From Calditrichota bacterium (lineage in GTDB: Bacteria; Electryoneota; RPQS01), in NCBI GenBank assembly GCA_020637445.1, contig JACJVZ010000004.1, positions 1 through 64,000 on the forward strand: DNA of 64,000 bases, given 5' to 3'. Positions 1-9,700 of the stretch are shown piece after piece. The stretch's first letter is position 1, and every line of letters begins with the position of its first letter. The translations under genes and the position numbers were made by a program. The notes beneath the pieces are model-generated. The model saw nothing but the letters and a program-made list of their open reading frames with translations, was not told the DNA's origin and made no database searches.

Positions 1-275
1 CGATCCGCAATCTTCAGCAGGAGGGGGTGGATTTCAAAGATGCCATTCGCACCAGCGGCTCATTGCGTATGCGACCCGTCCTGATGACTGCGCTGGTCGC
101 TGCGTTCGGTTTCATTCCTATGATGATTTCGCTCGGAGTCGGCGCTGAAGTCCAACGCCCACTTGCAACAGTGGTCGTCGGCGGAATTGTTACATCCACC
201 ATGCTCACACTGATTGTTTTGCCGGTGCTGTACACTCAATTTGGAAGGCCGATTACCGAAATGGAAGAAGCCTAA
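1..275 (+). CDS. C-terminal end of a heavy-metal RND efflux permease (CzcA/CusA type), partial
   Basis: The reading frame is open from base 3 and enters from outside the window, leaving about 90 residues. Visible are the conserved stretch RPVLMTALVAAFGFIPM, then GAEVQRPLATVVVGGIVTST and a last hydrophobic helix (TLIVLPVLYTQFGR), which together are the usual end of CzcA/CusA-family inner-membrane proton/cation antiporters. Such pumps export metal ions through a periplasmic adaptor and a TolC-type channel. The adaptor and channel genes are presumably upstream of the window. It stops at 273-275 and is followed by a GC-rich terminator hairpin at 384-410. Family assignment is strong; the metal cannot be told from this fragment. 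Confidence 0.9.
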   Translation, partial: IRNLQQEGVDFKDAIRTSGSLRMRPVLMTALVAAFGFIPMMISLGVGAEVQRPLATVVVGGIVTSTMLTLIVLPVLYTQFGRPITEMEEA

Positions 276-383
276 ATTCAAATGCATTCACTTAACTTCC
301 AGCCGCCCCACCCGATGTCCTGTTTTTGTCCTGTTTTCGGTTGGTGCCGAAGGTAAAAATATAGACTTAGCAGTAAAACGAGA

Positions 384-410
384 AAAGCCCCAAACGGGGC
401 TTTCTTGTTA
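384..410 (+). terminator. Intrinsic terminator downstream of the RND pump
   Basis: AAAGCCCC (384-391) pairs with GGGGCTTT (396-403) around an AAAC loop and is followed by a T-rich stretch (CTTGTT). The same hairpin with the same flanks recurs at 13830-13848 (one G lost) and 57124-57143, so it is a dispersed terminator element. Confidence 0.75.
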
Positions 411-478
411 ATTATGCTTGCCTTACAAGGGCGGTTTAAACATAGACCGCTCTTTCGATTCCCGCCGTCTCCACAATT

Positions 479-516
479 GCACCCTTGTTAAGTATAGACT
501 TAGCAAGGGTGCTTTT
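479..516 (+). terminator. Strong hairpin terminator after the tmRNA-like tail
   Basis: GCACCCTTGTTAAGT (479-493) pairs with ACTTAGCAAGGGTGC (498-512) around ATAG, 15 base pairs with one T-G wobble, followed by TTTT. It sits where the terminator of a tmRNA or tRNA gene ending at about 476 would be. Confidence 0.7.
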
Positions 517-797
517 ACTTAAGTAAACCGGAAATAGCAAATAGCTACTGGAAACCTGATGGCCCACGGATTTTGGCCATCAACTAAAAAAGGCAAGCAT
601 TTGTTAATTCGTATGTTATAGATAGGCGGCGCTACTGGTCGGGAATCTCATGCTTTTCAAGCAATAGTGCTGGATTGACAGACGCGAGTCCGAAGGTGAA
701 AAAATTGATTCCGAGTCCTGGTCCTAGATCGTCGGCCAACTTGCCAAAGAACAAACAACTTGATTTGATAGGTGCGGAACACTATCTTGCTGGCAGT

Positions 798-1475
798 ATG
801 AGAGTCCTATTAATTGAAGACGATCGAAAGTTCTCTGCTGCTTTGCTCAAGAGCCTGCGGGCTGCGAGCTTCGCCGTGGATGCTGCCGCAGATGGCATGT
901 CAGGTGAAGAGACAGCATTTAGCAATGATTATGATGTTATCATTCTCGATGTAATCATGCCGCGCCAAGATGGTTGGCAAACGTGCCGTAATCTCAGGAA
1001 ATCAGGGGTACAGACTCCGATCCTTATGCTGACAGCGCTCGATGATGTTCAGGACAAGATTAAGGGACTCGATTTTGGTGCCGATGACTACTTAACCAAG
1101 CCTTTTAATATTGACGAACTGATCGCGCGATTAAGATCATTGATCCGAAGAAACAGCGTGTCAAAATCTACGCAGATCGATCTCTATGGTCTTAGCCTTG
1201 ATCAGAAGACTCGCTCCGCTCGCCGCGAAGGGCGGGAAATTCGTCTTACTGCAAAAGAGTATGCGCTCTTAGAGTATTTTATGTTAAATCCAGAAACGGT
1301 ACTCTCGCGCGAACAGATTTCCGAGCATGTTTGGGATATGAATTTCGAGCCGAGAAGCAATGTTATTGAGGCATCCGTGAAATACCTTCGTCAAAAGATT
1401 GATAAAGGATTTGACAAACCGCTGATTCTAACTGTGCGAGGAAGTGGCTACATGTTTTCGGAGCACGAACAGTGA
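798..1475 (+). CDS. OmpR/PhoB-family response regulator
   Basis: A 225-residue transcription factor of standard length for the family. The N-terminal receiver has the acidic pair in LLIEDD, the phosphoacceptor Asp51 (VIILDVIMP) and the conserved Lys101 (YLTKPF). The C-terminal winged helix ends in ILTVRGSGYMF, diagnostic of the OmpR/PhoB class. The frame is open upstream to a TTG at 675, but the ATG at 798 puts the receiver core (MRVLLIEDD) at the N-terminus as in homologues. It overlaps the downstream kinase by four bases (GTGA), so the two are translationally coupled. The likely target is the PepSY/efflux operon immediately downstream, as with CusR/CzcR-type regulators; that is inferred from position only. 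Confidence 0.93.
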   Translation: MRVLLIEDDRKFSAALLKSLRAASFAVDAAADGMSGEETAFSNDYDVIILDVIMPRQDGWQTCRNLRKSGVQTPILMLTALDDVQDKIKGLDFGADDYLTKPFNIDELIARLRSLIRRNSVSKSTQIDLYGLSLDQKTRSARREGREIRLTAKEYALLEYFMLNPETVLSREQISEHVWDMNFEPRSNVIEASVKYLRQKIDKGFDKPLILTVRGSGYMFSEHEQ

Positions 1476-2878
1476 CAAAGTTCTTTTCAAATCTTACGAT
1501 TAAGACTAAACTCGTCCTTGCGTATACGACGATTTTTGGAATTCTTATTGGATCATTCGCAGTTGTGACGTATCGAAGTATCGGCGATTCCAGAATGGCG
1601 CGACTTGACGCTGAACTCGATTCACATGCTGGCAAACTCCTTATGGAAATTGATGAGGACATGGGAGATCAAGAAGACATAGAGGACGACTGGCTGTCGG
1701 GTTTGACTACAGAAGATCTCAATGACGCTCACTTACAGCTCCTCACGGTGACGGGCGCCGCGATCGTGAAGGACAGCCTACTGCAAACGGCAATTGCCGA
1801 CTGGCCATCGAAGTACTCTTTTAAGTCAGCACAACACGTTAATCTAAAACTCGGCACAGGTGACTACAGGGTCTTGTGGCAACCGGTGGAGATCGACGGA
1901 ACCGTGCTCTATGTTCTTGAACTTGCAATGCCGATGCAAGACATGTTGGATGACATGGAACAGCTTCGGCTGCTCTTTTGGATATTGGTGCCCGCCATTT
2001 TATTGATAACGGGAATGGCGGCGTACGGAATTACGCAGGCATCGTTTCGTCCGATTGTCAATATGACCAACGCGTCACGTAATATTTCTGTCCACAATTT
2101 GAATGAACGATTGGATCTGCCAAAGACTCAGGATGAAGTTCGGCTCTTGGGAGAGACTCTTAACGGGCTCTTGGAACGATTGGATTCGTCGTTTCGTAGC
2201 CAAAGGCAGTTTGTGGCCGACGCATCACATGAAATACGCACGCCTCTCGCAGTAATGCGTGTGGAGTTGGAACATGCATTAGGTAACACTAGCGACAGTT
2301 TAGTTCGCGCAGATATCCAATCTGCACTTACGGAAATCGATCGTTTGTCCAAAATGGCAGGGCAGTTGCTGCTTTTGGCCAGATTGGATTCCGCTTCGCA
2401 ATCTAACGAGCGTGAATCGGTGCGAATTGACGAACTTCTTGCTGAATGTGTTCGGAGATTGAAAGCGTTTGCGGAATCAAAGAACATTTCTTTGGAATTA
2501 TATATTGAAGAAGCGATTGAGTATCTTGGCGATAGTGAGAAGCTAAAGAGCGTATTTGACAATATTATTGAAAACGCGATAAAGTACTGCCCGTCGGAAA
2601 GCTCCGTTCAAGTGTCCCTGGCACGAGTTCGCGACGAACACAAGTTTCAAGTGACCATCAGCGACAATGGCCCTGGAATACCGGAGGATGAACAACAAAA
2701 GGTCTTTGGGCGATTTTACCGTGCGACCAGCCAACGCGGCGAAGGTAACGGCAGCGGACTGGGATTGGCCATTGCAATGCGAGTCATTGAATTGCACGGT
2801 GGCGCACTAACTATCGAAAGCCATGACGGCAAAGGTTCAACTTTCACCATTAGCCTGAGCGAGGACAGCACGGCGTAG
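1472..2878 (+). CDS. Sensor histidine kinase, CusS/CzcS-like
   Basis: A 468-residue membrane kinase starting at GTG inside the regulator's stop region. It has TM1 at about 13-34, an extracytoplasmic sensor of about 130 residues with a very acidic stretch (DEDMGDQEDIEDDW), TM2 at about 167-188, a HAMP-like linker, the H-box ASHEIRTPLA with His253, the N-box (IIENAIKYC), and G-boxes DNGPGIPEDE and GSGLGLAIAM. The layout is that of envelope- or metal-stress kinases paired with OmpR-type regulators. The acidic sensor could bind cations, which is an inference. A perfect terminator follows 28 bases after the stop. Confidence 0.93.
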   Translation: MTKFFSNLTIKTKLVLAYTTIFGILIGSFAVVTYRSIGDSRMARLDAELDSHAGKLLMEIDEDMGDQEDIEDDWLSGLTTEDLNDAHLQLLTVTGAAIVKDSLLQTAIADWPSKYSFKSAQHVNLKLGTGDYRVLWQPVEIDGTVLYVLELAMPMQDMLDDMEQLRLLFWILVPAILLITGMAAYGITQASFRPIVNMTNASRNISVHNLNERLDLPKTQDEVRLLGETLNGLLERLDSSFRSQRQFVADASHEIRTPLAVMRVELEHALGNTSDSLVRADIQSALTEIDRLSKMAGQLLLLARLDSASQSNERESVRIDELLAECVRRLKAFAESKNISLELYIEEAIEYLGDSEKLKSVFDNIIENAIKYCPSESSVQVSLARVRDEHKFQVTISDNGPGIPEDEQQKVFGRFYRATSQRGEGNGSGLGLAIAMRVIELHGGALTIESHDGKGSTFTISLSEDSTA

Positions 2879-2905
2879 ACGATTCGGATTCTGCACAACG
2901 AAACG

Positions 2906-2935
2906 ACCCGGAAGATACTGTCTTCCGGGTTTTTC
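2906..2935 (+). terminator. Intrinsic terminator after the two-component operon
   Basis: ACCCGGAAGA (2906-2915) pairs perfectly with TCTTCCGGGT (2921-2930) around TACTG and is followed by five Ts. It separates the regulator pair from the PepSY/efflux operon. Confidence 0.92.
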
Positions 2936-3017
2936 ATGTTCATTTCATCTTGCCAGACTATTTTGTTCTACGAAACTGCAATTCGCAGGATCAAAACCCA
3001 ACAAGGAGATGACACAA

Positions 3018-3548
3018 ATGTTTCGCAACATCAACATAATCATTACTATGGCAATTTTGCTGTGCGCAGGAGGCCTAAGCGCGGCAACAGCCGCCGAGCC
3101 CGATTCCGAAAAGTCCATATCTCTCGGCGAAGTGCCGGCAGCGGTTCTCGCGGCATTCGAATCACAGTATCCGGAAGCGAAGATCACGGGCACAAACCAA
3201 GAGGTCAAAGACGGCCAGACATTCTTCGAAATCGAAAGCAAACAAGGGAAGACCACACGGGACGTACTCTATTTGCCTGACGGCACGGTACAAGAAATCG
3301 AAGAAAGCGTGTTAAAGTCGGAACTTCCGGCATCAGCTACGGCAAACCTTCGCAAAGAATTCCCAACAGGCGAAATCCAAAGAATTGAAAAAGTGACCCG
3401 AGCCGGAGTTGCGCAATACGAAGTCCTGATGGAAAACAATGATGTCCGGATGGAGATTGTGCTCGATGATTCGGGACAGATTGTCAAGTCAGAAAAACTT
3501 GCGCCAAAGGGTGAAGATGAAGACGAGGAGTCTGAAGATGCAGAGTAA
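3018..3548 (+). CDS. Exported PepSY-like protein
   Basis: A 176-residue protein with a signal peptide (hydrophobic core ITMAILLCAGGLSAATAA). It has two PepSY-like repeats at about 35-95 and 100-160, each beginning with a helix of the type PAAVLAAFESQYPEA or PASATANLRKEFP and continuing as two or three beta strands (YEVLMENNDVRMEIVLDDSG). The tail is highly acidic (EDEDEESEDAE). An ATG at 3009 directly abuts the AAGGAG (3003-3008) and is too close; the in-frame ATG at 3018 is nine bases away and is preferred. PepSY-like proteins of this kind are common next to two-component and metal-efflux genes and are thought to be periplasmic binding or inhibitory proteins. It overlaps the next gene by 11 bases. 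Confidence 0.85.
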   Translation: MFRNINIIITMAILLCAGGLSAATAAEPDSEKSISLGEVPAAVLAAFESQYPEAKITGTNQEVKDGQTFFEIESKQGKTTRDVLYLPDGTVQEIEESVLKSELPASATANLRKEFPTGEIQRIEKVTRAGVAQYEVLMENNDVRMEIVLDDSGQIVKSEKLAPKGEDEDEESEDAE

Positions 3549-4374
3549 CACCGCGACCTTCAGCGCGTACCTGAATGACTCACTCGCAAGAGCGGTGAAA
3601 TTAGTCTTAGGCCTCGCGCTGATCCTGGGCGCTATTCCCGCGTTTGCGGGACTTCCTCTTGAAACCGAAACGGCGAGACTGCCGATGCGAAAATCGCTGA
3701 CGGTTGCCGGCGCGTTTGAATTCCAGACGTCTCACGAGGGAACCGAAAAGGCCGCTCCGTTTGCGCTTGAATATGGTCTCGCCGATCGACTCGAACTGCT
3801 GGTTGAACCCGTATTCTATACCGCGATCACACCCAAAACTGGTCCGCATACAACTGGTCTCGGTGATCTTGAAACAACTCTGACCTGGCTTGCATTACAC
3901 GAGCGACCCAATCGGCCTGCAATCGCACTTGCTGGCGAAATCAAGATTCCGACGGCACACAGCGTACAAATCGGAACCGGGAAAGCAGACCTTGCAAGCT
4001 ACGTAGTAGCTAGCAAGGAGCTTGGCCGCTGGGATACCCACGCGAACTTGAGCTATACTATTGTCGGTCAACCCGCCGGCCAGCAGCTCAACAACTTGCT
4101 CGGTTATGCCGCCGCGATTGAATACCACGCCGCCCAAAAGTGGGATATAGTCTCCGAAGTATTCGGCAATACGTCGGCCTTGAAAGAAACGGCCGATCCA
4201 ATTCAAGGGACTGGCGAAAGTGCGGTGACGCCGGAAGCATCGGGCGGCGAATTAGTTGAGATGCTGGGTTTGCGCTATCTAATCAGTCCAAACGTTCATC
4301 TCTCGTTCGGTGTTAGCCACGACAATTCCAACGCGTGGCTATTCGCGCCTGGACTTGAGTTTCACACGAAATAG
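3538..4374 (+). CDS. Outer-membrane beta-barrel, MetA-pathway/transporter-like
   Basis: 278 residues. The frame is open further upstream, but the ATG at 3538 with GAGGAG (3525-3530) ahead fits a signal peptide (KLVLGLALILGAIPAFAG). The mature part alternates short amphipathic strands and turns (ALEYGLADRLELLVEP, GLGDLETTLTWLAL, YLISPNVHLSFGVSHD) and ends in a charged strand, as in the Phenol_MetA_deg/transporter family of outer-membrane barrels. Substrate unknown. It lies between the PepSY protein and the TolC gene in one operon, which suggests an accessory outer-membrane component of, or a gene co-regulated with, the efflux system. Confidence 0.78.
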   Translation: MQSNTATFSAYLNDSLARAVKLVLGLALILGAIPAFAGLPLETETARLPMRKSLTVAGAFEFQTSHEGTEKAAPFALEYGLADRLELLVEPVFYTAITPKTGPHTTGLGDLETTLTWLALHERPNRPAIALAGEIKIPTAHSVQIGTGKADLASYVVASKELGRWDTHANLSYTIVGQPAGQQLNNLLGYAAAIEYHAAQKWDIVSEVFGNTSALKETADPIQGTGESAVTPEASGGELVEMLGLRYLISPNVHLSFGVSHDNSNAWLFAPGLEFHTK

Positions 4375-4393
4375 ACTCGCTAAGGTTCGTTGA

Positions 4394-5719
4394 ATGGCTA
4401 ACAGAAAGTTAAAGACTACTGCAATCCTCTGCGTTTGGATTCTGGCACAAACGCTCTATGCTCAAGCGCCTGCCCCAATGACTTTGGAGGAAGCGCTTGC
4501 GATGGCGAGACTGAACAGTCTGAACGCAAGTATTGTCGAGGATAGTCTTCGTTACGTTGAACTGACTCAACAAGAACTCAAGTCGGGATCAAGACCGCAA
4601 GTGATGGCTACCGGAGGGGCTTCGTACGCGCCGGACTCTCGAAATTTTGGCTATGATCCCGTCATCACGGACGGCGGCCAGATGAATGGACAAATTGTCG
4701 TCGAACAAAATATCTACGATGGCGGGATTCGTGCGCTGAAAATGCGGCAGTTAGACGTTGACAAAAAAAGATTGCGCGCCGACAGTGTAAGACTTGATCG
4801 GGAACTTGTTTGGATTGTTACGAAACAATTCATGGAACTTCTGAAATCAGATCAGCTGATGACCGTTCTGTCAGAAAACATTCAACAGATCTCGGACTAC
4901 TTCGACATAGTGCGAAGCATGAACGCAGGTGGAACCGTCCCGTATACGGACGTTCTAAGAACTCAATTAGACCTCACCAAAGCGCAAGCAGAACTTCGGA
5001 CGGCGAGAACCGCTCGTGGCAGCGCGGCAATTGCACTAACGACGACTATGCGAATGGCCCCTGATCCGAACTTCAGCATCGTCGGATCATTGGATACTTT
5101 GTTGTCACTTCAAATCAATCGGCTTTCGCTAATTCCATCGGATTACCTGGAAAGCACGCACGAGTTTCAGAGTCTCAATCAGGACATTGCCAGAAGTAAA
5201 CTCGACGAAGACCTTGCGCTCCATGAAAAACGCCCCACAATTGATTTCACGGCCGACGCGGGGTATCTATCTACGAGGTCAAACCTTAGGCTGCCTCCGG
5301 CAGAAATGTACAGCGGGTTTGGCGCATCAATCGGAGTCTCCATGCAGTTTTCGCTTTACGATGGGGGCGCGACGGCAGTGCATGTTCAGCAAGCAAAACT
5401 GGCGACACGGTCGCTCGAAACGCAGCGCGTGAACTTAGTCAATGAAATAGCAGGGCAGGTGAGCAATCTTCGTCTTCAAATCAAAGATCAAGAGAACGCG
5501 CTTGAAATGGCTTCGCAGAATATCGAAACCGCGGATCTAACGTTTGAACTCACGCGCGCCATGTACGCAGGTGGCAGCGCAAACGTCACGGACGTATTAA
5601 ATGCGAAGCAGGCGCTTCTCGATGCTCAAACTGCCAATATTGATGCCAAGGCGAACTCTATTGATCTTCAGATTCAATTAGAGCAAGCGATAACTCCCGT
5701 ATCGGAAGGACGATTGTGA
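4394..5719 (+). CDS. TolC-family outer-membrane efflux protein
   Basis: 441 residues with a signal peptide (TTAILCVWILAQTLYAQ). It shows the internal duplication of the TolC family: each half carries a long helical hairpin (MTLEEALAMARLNSLNASI, then YVELTQQELKSGSRPQV; later DLTFELTRAMYAGGSANVTDVLNAKQ) and a strand pair (GQIVVEQNIYDGG and GVSMQFSLYDGG). It forms the trimeric outer-membrane duct of a tripartite pump. Its stop overlaps the adaptor start by four bases, so the three pump genes are translationally coupled. Confidence 0.93.
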   Translation: MANRKLKTTAILCVWILAQTLYAQAPAPMTLEEALAMARLNSLNASIVEDSLRYVELTQQELKSGSRPQVMATGGASYAPDSRNFGYDPVITDGGQMNGQIVVEQNIYDGGIRALKMRQLDVDKKRLRADSVRLDRELVWIVTKQFMELLKSDQLMTVLSENIQQISDYFDIVRSMNAGGTVPYTDVLRTQLDLTKAQAELRTARTARGSAAIALTTTMRMAPDPNFSIVGSLDTLLSLQINRLSLIPSDYLESTHEFQSLNQDIARSKLDEDLALHEKRPTIDFTADAGYLSTRSNLRLPPAEMYSGFGASIGVSMQFSLYDGGATAVHVQQAKLATRSLETQRVNLVNEIAGQVSNLRLQIKDQENALEMASQNIETADLTFELTRAMYAGGSANVTDVLNAKQALLDAQTANIDAKANSIDLQIQLEQAITPVSEGRL

Positions 5720-6711
5720 AACGCTGTATCATATTACTGCCATTGCTCGCCGCATTGACCGTGGCCGCGTGCAAACAAGACGGCGGCACCAGTGAAGAAG
5801 GAGCGCCCCAAGTTGTGGTCGCGGTCAAGACAGTTCCCATTGCGCTCGGCACGGCAAACGTCGAACTTCATGCCATCGGGCGGTTGGAGGCGTTGCGTAC
5901 TCAAGACGTACTTTCTCCTATTACCGGAAGAGTGACGTCAATAAAGGTCCTTGAAGGGGAGTCCGTTCGATCCGGAGAAGTGATCGCTTCCATCGAGACT
6001 CGTGAGTCAAAAGCGGCCCTTGATGGTGCACGAATACTTCTGTCTCGCGCAAAGAGTGTGTCTGATCGCATAAGTGCGGAACGGGCGGTTGCCTTGGCCG
6101 AATCCACTCGGACACGGGTAGAAATCACCGCACCCTTCAACGGAGTTATCTCAGTGCGGCAAGCAACGGAAGGGCAAGTGTTGTCCGAAGGAACTTCGCT
6201 GCTGACTGTGGTGGATCTAAATACTCTGGTCTTCATGGCGGACGTTCAGGAAGGCGAACTTTCTCAAATAAGAATCGGCCAGAAATCGAGCGTCCACTTA
6301 TCGGCACTGCCGGATACAACATTTGAAACGACCGTTGACGCTATCAACCCGCAAAGCAATCCCGAAAGCCAGGCGGTTGAAGTGCGACTCACATTTCTCG
6401 AATCTGTCGCCCCCGTTCTGAAGTCCGGAATGACAGGGACTGCGGACATCGTTATTGACACTCATCCTGATGCTCTATTGGTCCCTAAATCCGCAGTGCT
6501 GCGAAATGATGAAACACTTCGGCACTCCGTGGTTATTGTTGGTCCGGACTCGTTATCGCACACGGTACAAGTCGAAATGGGCGTTCAGACTGACTCGACG
6601 GCGGAAGTCGCGAGTCAGCAGCTCAAGCCCGGTATGCAGGTGATCGTCGAAGGGCAATATGCTCTTGTGGATTCTACGAAAGTTAGTGCAACACCGCAAG
6701 GAATGCAATGA
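5716..6711 (+). CDS. RND efflux periplasmic adaptor (membrane fusion) lipoprotein
   Basis: 331 residues, GTG start. The signal peptide ends in the lipobox LTVAAC with Cys19, so it is lipid-anchored. Domains in order: barrel-sandwich half (SPITGRVTSIKVLEGESVRSGEVIASIET), an unusually short alpha-hairpin (about 98-135), the second lipoyl half (ITAPFNGVISVRQATEGQVL), a beta-barrel (about 160-245) and a membrane-proximal domain. It bridges the TolC duct and the RND permease. The short hairpin is typical of HlyD/AcrA-like adaptors of FCB bacteria. It overlaps the permease start by four bases. Confidence 0.92.
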   Translation: MKRCIILLPLLAALTVAACKQDGGTSEEGAPQVVVAVKTVPIALGTANVELHAIGRLEALRTQDVLSPITGRVTSIKVLEGESVRSGEVIASIETRESKAALDGARILLSRAKSVSDRISAERAVALAESTRTRVEITAPFNGVISVRQATEGQVLSEGTSLLTVVDLNTLVFMADVQEGELSQIRIGQKSSVHLSALPDTTFETTVDAINPQSNPESQAVEVRLTFLESVAPVLKSGMTGTADIVIDTHPDALLVPKSAVLRNDETLRHSVVIVGPDSLSHTVQVEMGVQTDSTAEVASQQLKPGMQVIVEGQYALVDSTKVSATPQGMQ

Positions 6712-9700
6712 GTCCATTCCACTACGCTCAAAAGCACACCAAAGCGGTGCTCTTTTCAGTGGTTGCGATCGCGGTCGCCGGGATCGCGATGATGCTCAAG
6801 ATGCCGGTTTCGCTGTTTCCGGACATTACGTTTCCCCGCATCGTGATCCTTGCCGACAATGGAGAAGAACCCGCCGATCGCATGATGGTGGAAGTCACCA
6901 AACCGTTGGAAGAGGTCGCGAGTTCGCTGCAAGGCGTTAATGTCGTGCGTTCCATTACGAGTCGAGGATCGAGCGAAATATCAATCCTCCTGGACTGGAA
7001 CACAGACGTGTTGCAGACTTTGGAACTGTTACAGGGAAGAATCTCGAATATCCGCAACGAACTCCCCGCTACGGCGTCAATTCAAGCCGAACAGATGAGC
7101 ATTGCGGTCTTCCCGATTCAGGGCTACAGCCTGACATCCGACACGCAAAGTCTGGTGGAACTGCGCGATCTTGCTTTGTATCAAATTCGGCCTGCGCTGA
7201 TGAGAGTGAACGGCGTCGCCAGAGTGGAAGTCACAGGCGGGGACACCAGGGAATTCACGGTAATACTCGATCCGGACAAACTCGCAAGCTATTATATTGA
7301 TGCGACGCAGGTAACGGACGCAATCGACAAATCCAATACCGTTGCCTCCTCGGGTCTTCTGGCGGACAACCATCTGCTGTACCTATCACTGGTCTCCGGA
7401 CTTCTGAAATCCGTAGAAGACATTGCAGGCGTGGTGGTAACTGTCAAGAATGACGTGCCGGTCTTCGTTCGCGACGTTGCGGATGTGAAGCCGGGAGTGG
7501 AAGACAACTACATTCGCACGACCGCACACGGGCACGACGCAGTACTTATCAATATCATTAAGCAACCGACGGGCAGCACGGTGCAGATTGGTAAGGATGT
7601 CACGCGGGTTCTTAGCACAATTGACTTGCCGCAGGGTGTTCACTTTGAGAATTTCTACGATCAAAGTGATTTCATCAACAGATCCATACTCAGCACGCGC
7701 GACGCGATCTTGATCGGTATTCTGCTCGCAATGGCGGTAATGTTCGTGTTCTTGCGCAGCAGCCGCGTTATGTTGGTTATTGTGCTCTTCGTGCCGTCAG
7801 TTATAGCCGCGACGCTGGCTCTGCTGTACTTGTTTGGCGAAACCGTCAACATTATGACCTTGGGTGGAATTGCGGCGGCAGTCGGGTTGATTATTGACGA
7901 CGCGATCGTAGTCATCGAGCATGCCTTCGCCCAGTGCCCCCGGGGGATTCAAGCAAGCAATTTGCGTCAGGTATTCCGCGAGACGATTGGGCCGGCCATT
8001 CGCGAGTTTCTTCCGGCGATCATTGGATCAACGTCCTGCACAATTGTTATCTTTATTCCGCTTGCTTTCCTGAGCGGCATAACAGGCGCGTTTTTCAAAT
8101 CGTTGTCCGTCACGATGGTAACTGCGTTAGCGGTCTCCTTCCTTTTTTCCATATCCGTGGCTCCGCTCTTTGCCTCCCTATTCCTGAGAGGAAAGGACAT
8201 CGCGCATGAACTGTCCATCGAAAAGCACACCAGTCGACTTGCGAAATGGTATGAACGCGTTCTGCGAAAGCTGCTTCATTTGCGCGGCCTTGTTGTTTTA
8301 GGAACGGGAGTCGTCTTCGTGCTCACATTCTTGATATACAAGCAAATCGGCAGCGACTTTTTGCCCCATATGGACGAGGGATCATTCGTTCTGGATTACA
8401 TGTCGCCTCCGGGAACGTCGTTGGACGAAACGAATAGGATGCTGGTTGGAGTGGAAAATGTCTTGATGAGCATACCCGAAGTGGACTCCTATTCGCGTCG
8501 AACCGGAACGCAGCTTGGATTCTTCATTACGGAGCCAAACAATGGTGACTTTCTCGTCAAATTGAAACAGCGGCGAAACCGCAATATTGACAACGTCATG
8601 GATGAAGTAAGAACTCGGATTGAAGAGTCTCAACCCGCGCTCCAAATAGACATCTTTCAGTTGATGGGAGATGTCATCGGAGACTTGACGAATAGCCCGT
8701 CACCCGTAGAAATAAAAGTCTTTGGGGACAGCCCGGAGGTCATGCAGAAGACGGCCAAGCAGATCGCTTCATTGATTGAAACTGTCCCGGGTATAGTGGA
8801 TGCCTTTGACGGAATAGTCATCTCCGGGCCGTCCATGATAGTAAACGTGGACCCGGTGAAAGCAGCGCGCGATGGATTAAATACAGCTGACTTAGCCGGT
8901 CAAATCGAGAATATCATGCGCGGACGCGTGGGCAGCAATATCCAAAAAGGGGAAAAACTCGTCGGTATCCATGTGCGCTATCCGGATTCATATCGCTCTG
9001 ATTTGCAGGCGATTGAACAGCTTTCTGTCTTGAATGACCAGGGAATTTCCGTGCCCCTAAAGAATATTGCGACTATTGAAATGACAGGAGGACAAGCCGA
9101 GCTGAACCGCGAGGACTTGCGACAGTTGGTTGCGGTGACAGCGCGAGTCTCGGGAAGGGATCTGGGCAGCGCGATCCACGATATCCAATTGAAGCTGCGG
9201 AACAACCTGGTGTTGCCGAAAGGTGTTGCCTTGGAATATGGCGGAGTTTACCAGACACAGCAGGAATCATTCAGAGGCCTGCTGCTGGTCGCAATTGGCG
9301 CAATCATACTCGTCTTTCTGGTACTTCTTTTCGAATTTGGCGAATTTGCGGTTCCGCTTTCCATATTGCCGATAGCATTGCTCGCACTCTTGGGATCATT
9401 TGCGGCGCTTTGGCTGTCTGGAGTGACGTTTAACATATCCAGTTTTGTCGGCGTGATCATGATCATTGGCATTGTCGCGGAAAATGCCGTCTTCGTCATG
9501 CATACGATTAGGACGCGCATTGCAGCCGGCGACTCTTTGGATACGGCAATTGTCACAGCAAGTTTGATCCGCACTCGCCCGATTCTGATGACCACGCTGG
9601 CAGCGGTCCTGGCCTTATCTCCGCTGGCACTCGGACTTGGCGGAGGTTCAAGAATGCAGCAGCCTTTGGCCATTGCAGTAATCGGCGGTTTCTCCATTTC

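Larger units (their letters stand above)
317..516. repeat. Direct repeat copy A: terminator cassette plus tmRNA/tRNA-like 3' tail
   Basis: This fills most of the gene-free stretch 276-797. In order it contains a TGTCCTGT tandem (317-338), TAGACTTAGCAG, a GCCCC/GGGGC hairpin (384-403), then TTTCGATTCCCGCCGTCTCC at 453-472 running into ACAA, and a second hairpin with a T-tract (479-516). A similar arrangement recurs at 13764-13965. TTCGATTCC followed by CTCCACAA resembles the T-loop and acceptor 3' end of a tmRNA or tRNA, and the following hairpin looks like that gene's terminator. The rest of a tRNA fold is missing, so this is a fragment, possibly an attachment-site remnant. From 517 to 797 I see only presumed leader sequence of the regulator gene. 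Confidence 0.6.

Noticed and set aside
675..797. Longer N-terminus for the OmpR-type regulator from TTG 675
   Set aside because: It would add 41 residues ahead of the conserved receiver start; the ATG at 798 matches the family.
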